Notes under the pieces: generated by a model
Told to the model about the DNA's origin: nothing
Databases searched by the model: none
The model's input: only the letters and a program-made list of their open reading frames with translations
Part shown: positions 1-5,449 of the stretch, in pieces
Position numbering within the stretch: the first letter of the stretch is position 1
Layout: the number at the start of each line of letters is the position of its first letter
DNA from: Proteobacteria bacterium UBA1148
GTDB taxonomy: Bacteria; Pseudomonadota; Gammaproteobacteria; Steroidobacterales; Rariloculaceae
Direction: 5' to 3'
Assembly (NCBI GenBank): GCA_002311835.1
Contig: DBZY01000101.1
Location: 27,043 to 32,491 of the forward strand
Length of the DNA: 5,449 bases
Translations under genes and position numbers: made by a program

Positions 1-1029
1 CTTAGTCTTAGTCTTTACTTTGGCCTCGGTCTTCTTGGCTGAGGTTTCCGGCTCCGGTACAACAACTGACTCCTCTTTGTCCTCAACTTCAACTTCAACT
101 TCAACCTCAACTTTAGTCTCAATCTTCGACTCCACCGGAGGTCTCTCGGTCTTTTCATCACTCACCGACGAATCAACCGGGGTTTCCTCATCAACCTTCT
201 GCAGCATGACCTTGGCTGCTGGCTTCTTCTTCACAACCGTTTTTATCGCGGTCTTCTTCTTGCCAGGGCGTTTCGAACCCTCCACTTTAGGGCGACCCTC
301 TTCATCTAACTCCACGAATTCGTCATCGCCCGTTGGAACTTCAGGGACAGAAGCCTTGCCAGCCAAAACCGCCTCCGCAATTCCATGGGCGTATAGTTGG
401 ATAGCCCGCATCGCATCATCGTTTCCAGGAATAAGGTAATCAATAAAGTCAGGAGAAGAATTAGTATCCACAACTGCAATAACCGGTATACCGAGTTTCA
501 CTGCCTCCTTTACAGCGATTTCTTCGTATCCCACATCAACAATGAACACCGCGTCGGGCAGTGACTCCATTTCCTTAATACCGCCCAAAGTTCTCTCTAA
601 CTTGTCCCTCTCCCGACTCATACCGAGAACCTCCTTTTTAGTGAAGTCCCCCCCAACACCATCCTCAGTGATCTCCTCAAGCTCCTTCAGACGCTTGATT
701 GACTGTTGAATTGTTTTGAAATTTGTCAGCATACCCCCTAGCCAGCGATAGCTTACATACGGCATACCACAACGCTTCGCCTCTTCTGTGATCGCTTGCC
801 GGGCAGCACGCTTGGAACCGACAAAAAGCACGGTACCGTTATCGGCCACGAGCTTACGAATGAATTCGGTTGCCTCCGTGTACAACGGTAATGTTTTCTC
901 AAGATTTATTATGTGGATGCGGTTTCGCTCACCGAAAATGAACGGACCCATCTTGGGGTCCCAGAAGCGGGTTTGGTGCCCAAAGTGCACCCCCGCTTCC
1001 AGCATCCGGCGCATAGATACGTCGGTCAT
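1..1029 (-). CDS. rpsB: 30S ribosomal protein S2 with long charged C-terminal tail (partial, 3' end off window)
   Basis: This is the S2 protein of the small ribosomal subunit, which binds late in 30S assembly near the S1 site and is needed for mRNA binding. The gene reads leftward from ATG at 1029 and stays open for 343 codons to the window edge, so the stop is not seen. Conserved S2 features visible in order are the N-terminal AGVHFGHQTRFWDPKM (residues 12-27), HIINLEKT (39-46), RWLGGMLTN (95-103), a coiled-coil-like insert (about 107-148), LGGIKEM and LPDAVFIVD (148-165), and DTNSSPDFIDYLIPGNDDA (188-206). The core ends near residue 243, about where E. coli S2 (241 aa) ends. From there a low-complexity tail of at least 100 residues follows, rich in Lys, Glu, Val, Thr and Pro. 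The start is supported by AAGGAG six bases upstream. tsf (EF-Ts) is expected beyond the left edge, an inference from usual gene order. Confidence 0.97.
   Translation of the reverse strand, partial: MTDVSMRRMLEAGVHFGHQTRFWDPKMGPFIFGERNRIHIINLEKTLPLYTEATEFIRKLVADNGTVLFVGSKRAARQAITEEAKRCGMPYVSYRWLGGMLTNFKTIQQSIKRLKELEEITEDGVGGDFTKKEVLGMSRERDKLERTLGGIKEMESLPDAVFIVDVGYEEIAVKEAVKLGIPVIAVVDTNSSPDFIDYLIPGNDDAMRAIQLYAHGIAEAVLAGKASVPEVPTGDDEFVELDEEGRPKVEGSKRPGKKKTAIKTVVKKKPAAKVMLQKVDEETPVDSSVSDEKTERPPVESKIETKVEVEVEVEVEDKEESVVVPEPETSAKKTEAKVKTKTK
83..112 (-). repeat. Hexanucleotide tandem repeat inside rpsB encoding a Val-Glu run
   Basis: Five consecutive 6-bp units of tcaact lie here on the plus strand; the fourth unit is tcaacc. 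On the coding (minus) strand this reads GTT/GAA-type codons and gives a (Val-Glu)5 run, residues about 307-316 of the S2 tail. The single unit difference is silent at the protein level (GAA to GAG). A shorter 6-bp duplication, cttagt twice, occurs at 1-12 and encodes Lys-Thr pairs. The period of six fits in-frame slippage that adds or removes dipeptides without breaking the gene. Confidence 0.6.
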
Positions 1030-1145
1030 GGAAACTCCTTATATCGGGTTAATCCTCCACGTCGCCCCCGCCAGCAACCCCAACGTAAGCTGGAGCACCC
1101 CGCCGCGAGTCTCGGCACGTGTGTGTCGTTAATTGCCTATAGCGC
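1030..1145 (-). promoter_or_regulatory. rpsB 5' untranslated leader, probable S2 autoregulatory (t44-like) RNA
   Basis: If transcription starts about seven bases after the -10 box, the rpsB mRNA has a leader of roughly 115 nt. In E. coli the same map-rpsB interval gives the t44 (tff) RNA, now understood as the rpsB leader through which S2 represses its own operon. Pairings visible on the minus strand include CCAGC/GCTGG (plus-strand 1089-1093 with 1071-1075, 13-nt loop), GCCG/CGGC (1113-1116 with 1102-1105, 7-nt loop), and two longer-range options: CTCCA with TGGAG (1091-1095 with 1055-1059) and GGGTT with AACCC (1076-1080 with 1046-1050). These overlap or interleave, which would allow alternative or pseudoknotted folds just upstream of the Shine-Dalgarno site. 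Position and pairings are seen; homology to t44 and S2 binding are inferred. Confidence 0.5.
1035..1040 (-). promoter_or_regulatory. Ribosome binding site of rpsB
   Basis: On the minus strand AAGGAG precedes the ATG at 1029 by five bases (1030-1034). This near-consensus Shine-Dalgarno site fixes the rpsB start, and the next in-frame ATG (codon 6) would remove conserved N-terminal residues. Confidence 0.85.
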
Positions 1146-1152
1146 GCGCGCT
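1141..1152. repeat. Perfect 12-bp GC palindrome at the rpsB start region
   Basis: The sequence agcgcgcgcgct is self-complementary over 12 bp and consists of alternating purine and pyrimidine. It overlaps the discriminator and predicted start of rpsB transcription. It could be simply the GC discriminator, or have a secondary role in DNA melting or structure. No known operator is recognised here. Confidence 0.5.
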
Positions 1153-1180
1153 TTATACCATAGGCACGTTGTAGCAACAA
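1152..1180 (-). promoter_or_regulatory. Candidate sigma70 promoter of rpsB (extended -10, GC discriminator)
   Basis: On the minus strand a weak -35 TTGTTG (1175-1180) is separated by 17 bases from -10 TATAAA (1152-1157). The -10 box is preceded by TGG, forming the TGn extended -10 element that can offset a poor -35. Directly after the -10 box come ten bases of alternating GC (1142-1151), so the discriminator and the predicted start near 1145 lie in GC sequence. Such GC-rich discriminators are typical of ribosomal promoters repressed by ppGpp and DksA. The arrangement agrees with the extended -10 and GC discriminator I recall for the E. coli rpsB promoter. The start site itself is inferred. 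Confidence 0.6.
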
Positions 1181-1203
1181 TCGCGCACGTCTTCGGAGAC
1201 ACC

Positions 1204-1275
1204 ATGCAGCGCACTTTTCCAGCCTTTCATCTCAAATGGTACAAGGACACCTCGCGGTATGAGCGTCACAATTAA
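1204..1275 (+). other. Possible 23-codon leader ORF overlapping the map start
   Basis: An ATG at 1204 preceded by GGAG (1195-1198, five bases upstream) opens a 23-codon frame ending in TAA at 1273-1275. It overlaps the first codons of map in another frame, and the weak map Shine-Dalgarno site lies inside it. Such an arrangement could couple map translation to that of a leader peptide. The peptide resembles nothing I know and an ORF of this size can occur by chance, so this is only a candidate. Confidence 0.15.
1243..1247 (+). promoter_or_regulatory. Weak ribosome binding site of map
   Basis: AAGGA lies 11 bases before the map ATG, a longer spacing than ideal. No better purine-rich site and no alternative in-frame start is present just upstream, so the ATG at 1259 remains the best start. 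Weak initiation here may reflect modest expression. Confidence 0.45.
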
Positions 1276-2023
1276 AACGCCCGCGGAACAGGACAAAATG
1301 CGTATTGCAGGAAGGCTCGCAGCCAACGTGCTCGACATGATTGGCGAGTACGTCAAACCAGGCGTTTCCACCGAGGAATTGGACCGTATCTGTCACAAGT
1401 ACATTGTTGAAGAAATTGATGCCATACCAGCACCTCTCAATTATCGGGGCTTCCCCAAATCCATCTGTACCTCCGTAAACCATGTTGTATGCCACGGAAT
1501 ACCGGGTGAACGCAGACTCAAACACGGAGATGTCGTCAACATAGATATCACCGTAATCAAGGACGAATTCCATGGAGATACAAGCCGGATGTTTTTCGTC
1601 GGTAAAACAGGAGTTCTTGGAGAACGGCTAGCCCGGATTTGCTATGAAGGCATGTGGTTAGGCATTGAGCAGATCCGCGCTGGAGCCCGCCTAGGCGATA
1701 TCGGGACTGCCGTCCAGACCCACATCGAGAAAAACAGATTTTCCGTGGTCCGGGAGTATTGCGGCCATGGAATTGGGCGTGGCTTTCACGAAGATCCTCA
1801 AGTCCTTCATTACGGTCTGCCAAATACCGGTGTGGAACTCTTGGAGGGCATGACTATCACCGTTGAACCCATGATCAATGCCGGGAAACGGCACGTAAAG
1901 CTCTTGAGTGACGGTTGGACTGTAGTCACTAAGGATCATTCTCTTTCGGCTCAATGGGAACACACGATCTTGGTGACAAGGTCGGGCTACGAGGTCTTGA
2001 CCCTTGGCGCAGAGACCCGCTGA
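1259..2023 (+). CDS. map: Methionine aminopeptidase, type I
   Basis: This cytosolic dinuclear-metal peptidase removes the initiator Met from nascent proteins when the second residue is small. It acts after peptide deformylase. The 254-aa product is close to E. coli Map (264 aa) and consists only of the pita-bread catalytic fold, as in type Ia enzymes, without an N-terminal zinc-binding or linker extension. All metal ligands are visible: Asp96 (VNIDITV), Asp107 (FHGDTSRMF), His170 (CGHGIGRGFHE), Glu203 (VEPMI) and Glu234 (WEHT). The substrate-contacting His79 (VCHGIP) and His177 are also present. The start fits the family N-terminus (I-K-T-P-E-Q-K-M-R-A-G pattern). It is the first gene of a likely map-glnD-dapD unit and diverges from rpsB across 229 bp. 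I could not identify a convincing promoter for it. Nothing suggests truncation or transfer. Confidence 0.97.
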   Translation: MSVTIKTPAEQDKMRIAGRLAANVLDMIGEYVKPGVSTEELDRICHKYIVEEIDAIPAPLNYRGFPKSICTSVNHVVCHGIPGERRLKHGDVVNIDITVIKDEFHGDTSRMFFVGKTGVLGERLARICYEGMWLGIEQIRAGARLGDIGTAVQTHIEKNRFSVVREYCGHGIGRGFHEDPQVLHYGLPNTGVELLEGMTITVEPMINAGKRHVKLLSDGWTVVTKDHSLSAQWEHTILVTRSGYEVLTLGAETR

Positions 2024-2025
2024 GG
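2022..2025 (+). promoter_or_regulatory. Ribosome binding site of glnD, overlapping the map stop
   Basis: GAGG overlaps the map TGA stop and lies five bases before the ATG at 2031. It supports that ATG over the upstream in-frame TTG at 2004, which has no clear Shine-Dalgarno site and would overlap map by 20 bp. Stop and ribosome site overlapping suggests translational coupling. Confidence 0.55.
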
Positions 2026-2030
2026 CGTTC

Positions 2031-4709
2031 ATGGCGCAGGCGAGGATGAAACAGACTTCTAGACATCACGCGTTAGCTGACAGAGCTGTGCTGCGGGAGG
2101 TTTTGAATGACCAAAATAATGCAGTTCAATTTTTTCGTAACGCGCTCGAAAAAGCCAATCGTAATCTTGCAAAGCGCTTTCACAACAACGAATCTATTGA
2201 GTCCCTGGTTCGGGATCTAGCCCTTATAGTTGATGAGGTCATTCTGTCAGCGTGGGAGTATTTTACCACTGGCATTGATGATCAACCCGCATTGGTCGCC
2301 GTAGGCGGCTATGGTCGAGGAGAACTGCACCCCTATTCGGATGTTGATCTCATGGTCCTGCTTGGCGAGAGTAGAATCGCTGATATTGATGAGCCCGTTA
2401 GCCGCTTTCTTGCCTTCTTGTGGGACATCGGTTTAGAAGTTGGTCATTCCGTTCGCACACCTGAAGAGTGCGCTACGGAATCTAGTAGCGACGTTACGAT
2501 TCTAACCACCCTAATGGAAGCGCGTTTACTCAGTGGCCCAGCAATCTTGTTCGACGCAATGCACAAAAAAACCTCCAAAGAAAACATTTGGGATTCGGCT
2601 GCTTTCTTTGAGGCAAAATACGCTGAGCAAATCTCAAGACACCACCGCTACGACGATACGGCCAACAATCTAGAGCCCAACATAAAGGGAAGCCCTGGTG
2701 GTTTGCGGGATATACAAATGATTGGTTGGATTGCGCGTCGACATCTGGGAGCCGAGAACCTCGATGATCTGGTTTTCCACAAATTCCTGACGCCAGAGCA
2801 GCTGAAAATCCTCAAAAATGGACAAGCATTTCTATGGAAAATTCGATTCGCTCTGCATCTACTGGTGGGGCGCCGCGAAGATCGGCTCTTGTTTGATCAC
2901 CAGGCTAAACTCGCTCAAACACTCGGTTACGAAGATGCAACTTACACCCTCGCGGTCGAACAACTCATGCAGCGCTACTACCGTACGGTAATGGAGCTAA
3001 GCCGTCTCAATGAGATGCTCCTTCAGCTATTTGAAGAAGCTATTCTCCTAGATCCTACGGCGCCCACAACAGAAATGGGACAGGATTTCCAGGCACGTAA
3101 CGGTTATCTAGAAGCAGTGGATGAGGGCGTCTTCGCTCGAGACCCCTCCGCACTACTCAAAATTTTCCTACTCTTGGAACAAAATCTGGAGCTCCGAGGG
3201 GTAAACGCAAGAACAATCGCACTCATAAAACAGCATCTCCACCTCATTGATGAAGAATTCCGGCAAAACCCACGTAATCACCGCCTCTTTCTTGACATCA
3301 TCCGTGCACCTCAGGGTGTAACTCGAACGCTGAAGAGAATGAATACTTACGGAGTGTTAGGCCTTTACATCCCGGCGTTTGGCCGAATTGTCGGACGCAT
3401 GCAGTACGACTTATTCCACGCTTACACGGTCGATGCACACACACTTTTTGTCGTCGAAAATTTACGTCGATTCGCACTACCACGCTTCGATCACGAATAT
3501 CCAGATTGCAGTCGCATCATGCAATCACTTCCCAGACCCGAGATTGCCTACCTCGCAGGTTTGTTCCACGATATTGCGAAAGGCCGTGGTGGTGATCACT
3601 CTGAACTAGGCGCTGTAGATGCTGAAGCCTTCGCTCTAGAACACGGCATGAGTCGTTATGATGCACACCTTCTCGCATGGTTGATCAAGAATCATCTGCT
3701 GTTATCCATGACGTCCCAAAAAAAGGATTTAAACGACCCAAGCGTTATCAATGAGTTTGCTCACACCGTCGGAGATGAAATACACCTCAACTATCTCTAC
3801 GTGTTAACGGTAGCGGATGTTCGTGGAACGAACCCAAAAATCTGGAATTCCTGGAAAGCCACACTCTTTTGGGAACTGTATCAACTAGCGAAGCGAACTT
3901 TACGCAGAGGGCTCACACGCCCGATCAACGCTGATGAACTTATTGAGGAAACCCAGATACAAGCAAAACGCCTCCTGACACAAAGCGAATTGAAGCCAGA
4001 GACCTGGAACCCTATTTGGTCTGGTTTTACGGACGAGTACTACCTAAGACATCGGCCCGAGGAGATTGCATGGCATACACGCGTTCTCGTTGAAGCAGGT
4101 GGGGATAAAAACATCGTAGTCGATGTGAGTGATCAGGTCACCGAAGGATTGACGGCTATTATGGTGTACGCACCGAAGAAGCTGCGCTCATTTCTACGAA
4201 CGACTGCGGTACTTGATGAGATGGGTCTAACGATCGTCGATGCCAGAATCGTTCCCATGAGCGGAGCACAAACTCTCAATACATACTTTGTACTTGAGAG
4301 CGATGGCAGTCCGATTACTGAGTCCAGACGACTTTCTGAAATTCGATCTAGATTGCCCAGAGTTCTAATCGCTAAGAACGGTACCACACCAACTGTCAAT
4401 CGCCGTGCACCACGACAAGTAAGAATGTTCTCTACCACAGCGCAAGTCAGCGCCTCCCAGGATTCAACCAACCGAAGAACGGTACTGGAATTAGTTACCG
4501 GCGACCAACCAGGACTGTTGTTACAACTTGGAAATCTATTCGAAGAGTACGGCGTGGTACTTCACAATGCGAAAATTACAACGCTTGGGGAAAAAGCAGA
4601 GGATGTATTTTTTATCACTACAAACGAGAATACCCCCCTAGATGAAGATCACTGCGAGAAACTCGTTAATGCGATAAAGGTCGCTCTATTGGAACCCGGC
4701 GCTGAATAG
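2031..4709 (+). CDS. glnD: Bifunctional PII uridylyltransferase / uridylyl-removing enzyme
   Basis: GlnD is the cytosolic nitrogen sensor. At low glutamine it uridylylates PII proteins (GlnB, GlnK); at high glutamine it removes the UMP. This controls glutamine synthetase adenylylation and NtrB/NtrC. From ATG 2031 the product has 892 residues, against 890 in E. coli. Domains in order: nucleotidyltransferase with GGYGRGELHPYSDVD (92-106; metal-binding Asp104 and Asp106); a GlnD linker region with NLEPNIKGSPGGLRDI (213-228); an HD hydrolase domain with LFHAYTVDAHTL (461-472), LFHDIAKGRGGDHS (511-524, His513-Asp514 the HD pair) and LTVADVRGTNPKIWNSWK (592-609); then two C-terminal ACT glutamine-sensing domains, about 708-765 and 817-886 (the second opening near LELVTGDQPGLL). 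Both active sites look intact, so both activities are expected. It follows map by 7 bp. An in-frame TTG at 2004 would add nine residues but is less likely. Confidence 0.97.
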   Translation: MAQARMKQTSRHHALADRAVLREVLNDQNNAVQFFRNALEKANRNLAKRFHNNESIESLVRDLALIVDEVILSAWEYFTTGIDDQPALVAVGGYGRGELHPYSDVDLMVLLGESRIADIDEPVSRFLAFLWDIGLEVGHSVRTPEECATESSSDVTILTTLMEARLLSGPAILFDAMHKKTSKENIWDSAAFFEAKYAEQISRHHRYDDTANNLEPNIKGSPGGLRDIQMIGWIARRHLGAENLDDLVFHKFLTPEQLKILKNGQAFLWKIRFALHLLVGRREDRLLFDHQAKLAQTLGYEDATYTLAVEQLMQRYYRTVMELSRLNEMLLQLFEEAILLDPTAPTTEMGQDFQARNGYLEAVDEGVFARDPSALLKIFLLLEQNLELRGVNARTIALIKQHLHLIDEEFRQNPRNHRLFLDIIRAPQGVTRTLKRMNTYGVLGLYIPAFGRIVGRMQYDLFHAYTVDAHTLFVVENLRRFALPRFDHEYPDCSRIMQSLPRPEIAYLAGLFHDIAKGRGGDHSELGAVDAEAFALEHGMSRYDAHLLAWLIKNHLLLSMTSQKKDLNDPSVINEFAHTVGDEIHLNYLYVLTVADVRGTNPKIWNSWKATLFWELYQLAKRTLRRGLTRPINADELIEETQIQAKRLLTQSELKPETWNPIWSGFTDEYYLRHRPEEIAWHTRVLVEAGGDKNIVVDVSDQVTEGLTAIMVYAPKKLRSFLRTTAVLDEMGLTIVDARIVPMSGAQTLNTYFVLESDGSPITESRRLSEIRSRLPRVLIAKNGTTPTVNRRAPRQVRMFSTTAQVSASQDSTNRRTVLELVTGDQPGLLLQLGNLFEEYGVVLHNAKITTLGEKAEDVFFITTNENTPLDEDHCEKLVNAIKVALLEPGAE

Positions 4710-4736
4710 CATTGTGGGAACAACCGTACACCCGGC

Positions 4737-4742
4737 AGGAGG
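4737..4742 (+). promoter_or_regulatory. Strong ribosome binding site of dapD
   Basis: AGGAGG is a full-strength Shine-Dalgarno site six bases before the dapD ATG at 4749. It is the strongest site of the three rightward genes. The 39-bp glnD-dapD gap (4710-4748) has no terminator hairpin and no clear promoter, so read-through from glnD is likely. Confidence 0.85.
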
Positions 4743-4748
4743 CTCATT

Positions 4749-5449
4749 ATGTCTAGTTTGATCGACGTTATCGAATCGGCCTGGGAGAACCGGTCGAATC
4801 TCACCCCTTCTACCGTTGACTCCGAAACCTCCGAGGCCATAGAGCATTGCATCAGTAGCCTGGACTCAGGTGAGCTGCGCGTCGCTGAGCCTCAAGATGG
4901 TGGTTGGGTTGTTAACAAGTGGCTAAAAAAAGCGGTCCTACTCTATTTCCGAGTGAACAAAAACAAGCCCATAAGCGGCGGTTATACACAGTTCTTTGAC
5001 AAGGTTCCGTTGAAATACGAGAGTTTTGATAGCGATAAGTTGGCATCTTCTGGAACCCGCATCGTACCCGGTGCCCTAGCGCGACGTGGTGCCTACATCG
5101 CCCCAAACGTCGTACTCATGCCTTCATACATTAACATTGGCGCTTACGTTGACCGCGGCAGCATGATCGATACCTGGGCAACCGTGGGTAGCTGCGCCCA
5201 GGTTGGAAAAAACGTGCACATCTCTGGCGGCGTTGGGCTTGGTGGTGTCCTCGAACCACTGCAAGCAAGTCCCACCATCATTGAGGACGACTGTTTTATA
5301 GGAGCTCGCTCGGAGGTAGTTGAGGGCGTAATTGTCGAACGCGGTAGCGTTATCGGTATGGGCGTCTATATTGGGCAGAGCACCCGCATCTACGATCGAT
5401 CAACAGGCGAAATCAGTTATGGAAGAATCCCATCATGTTCCGTTGTCGT
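4749..5449 (+). CDS. dapD: 2,3,4,5-tetrahydropyridine-2,6-dicarboxylate N-succinyltransferase (partial, 3' end off window)
   Basis: DapD transfers succinyl from succinyl-CoA to tetrahydrodipicolinate in the succinylase branch of the lysine / meso-diaminopimelate pathway, feeding lysine and peptidoglycan synthesis. It works in the cytosol as a trimer. The first 233 codons are present; the E. coli enzyme has 274, so about 40 C-terminal residues are missing. The N-terminal helical domain (1-100) carries ALDSG-like SLDSGELRVAE (37-47) and WLKKAVLLYFR (58-68). From about residue 105 the left-handed beta-helix hexapeptide repeats begin, with VLMPSYINIGAYVD (122-135), MIDTWATVGSCAQVGKNVH (139-157), GGVGLGGVLEPLQA (160-173), IGARSEVVEGVIV (184-196) and MGVYIGQSTRIYDR (204-217). 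Asp141 and Glu189 match the residues proposed as catalytic in studied DapD enzymes. The strong Shine-Dalgarno site confirms the start. It is probably cotranscribed with map and glnD. Confidence 0.96.
   Translation, partial: MSSLIDVIESAWENRSNLTPSTVDSETSEAIEHCISSLDSGELRVAEPQDGGWVVNKWLKKAVLLYFRVNKNKPISGGYTQFFDKVPLKYESFDSDKLASSGTRIVPGALARRGAYIAPNVVLMPSYINIGAYVDRGSMIDTWATVGSCAQVGKNVHISGGVGLGGVLEPLQASPTIIEDDCFIGARSEVVEGVIVERGSVIGMGVYIGQSTRIYDRSTGEISYGRIPSCSVV

Noticed and set aside
20..439. A 139-codon plus-strand frame rich in Ser and Thr, with an (Ser-Thr)n run
   Set aside because: It lies fully antisense to rpsB, and its Ser/Thr repeats are the mirror of the Val-Glu and Lys-rich codons of the S2 tail. 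It is a shadow, not a gene.
1133..1159. TTGCCT and TATACC as a plus-strand promoter for map
   Set aside because: The spacing is 15 bp, the -10 match is poor, and the site is largely the complement of the better minus-strand rpsB promoter.
913..1203. Plus-strand frames crossing the rpsB start and the leader region
   Set aside because: They oppose conserved rpsB codons and the leader and show no protein family resemblance. Only the short 3' part from the ATG at 1204 has its own ribosome site, and it is listed as a weak candidate.
1237..1245. TGg-TACAAG as an extended -10 for map
   Set aside because: Transcription would start only about seven bases before the ATG and leave out the Shine-Dalgarno site, and there is no matching -35.
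2004..2030. TTG at 2004 as the glnD start (901-residue product)
   Set aside because: It would overlap map by 20 bp, has no good ribosome site and adds nine residues with no family match. ATG 2031 has GAGG at good spacing and gives 892 residues, close to the E. coli enzyme.
4710..4748. Possible terminator or promoter between glnD and dapD
   Set aside because: The 39-bp gap contains no GC hairpin with a T-run and no recognisable -35/-10 pair, only the dapD ribosome site.

Overview
The window looks like chromosomal housekeeping DNA from a gammaproteobacterium. Four genes are recognisable. rpsB (ribosomal protein S2) runs leftward off the left edge. Diverging from it are map (methionine aminopeptidase), glnD (PII uridylyltransferase / uridylyl-removing enzyme) and dapD (tetrahydrodipicolinate N-succinyltransferase), which runs off the right edge. 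rpsB divergent from map-glnD-dapD is the classical gammaproteobacterial order. The proteins also match their Escherichia coli counterparts closely in length and motifs, judged from memory rather than by alignment. Base composition is moderate and there is no mobile element, tRNA, rRNA, CRISPR array or sign of recent transfer. I cannot name the genus.

Layout: 1-1029 (minus) is rpsB, start codon included, with its end beyond the left edge. 1030-1258 is a 229-bp divergent control region. On the minus strand it holds a plausible extended -10 promoter with a GC-rich discriminator, a structured leader in the position of the t44 / S2-autoregulation RNA of enterobacteria, and a strong Shine-Dalgarno site. 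1259-2023 is map, 2031-4709 is glnD (7-bp gap) and 4749-5449 is dapD (39-bp gap, strong Shine-Dalgarno), all on the plus strand with no visible terminator between them. They probably form one transcription unit.

The three rightward genes serve different jobs: N-terminal Met removal from new proteins, nitrogen sensing through PII proteins, and lysine / diaminopimelate synthesis. Their shared link is growth and nitrogen economy rather than one pathway. rpsB and the (unseen) tsf gene normally beside it supply translation, so the divergent region faces growth-related genes on both sides.

I found no undescribed system. The most unusual thing is the S2 protein itself. After a complete, conserved core of about 240 residues it continues for at least 100 more in a low-complexity tail made of alternating basic and acidic blocks, including a (Val-Glu)5 run encoded by a hexanucleotide repeat. 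Smaller points are the rpsB promoter and leader and a possible 23-codon leader ORF overlapping the map start.
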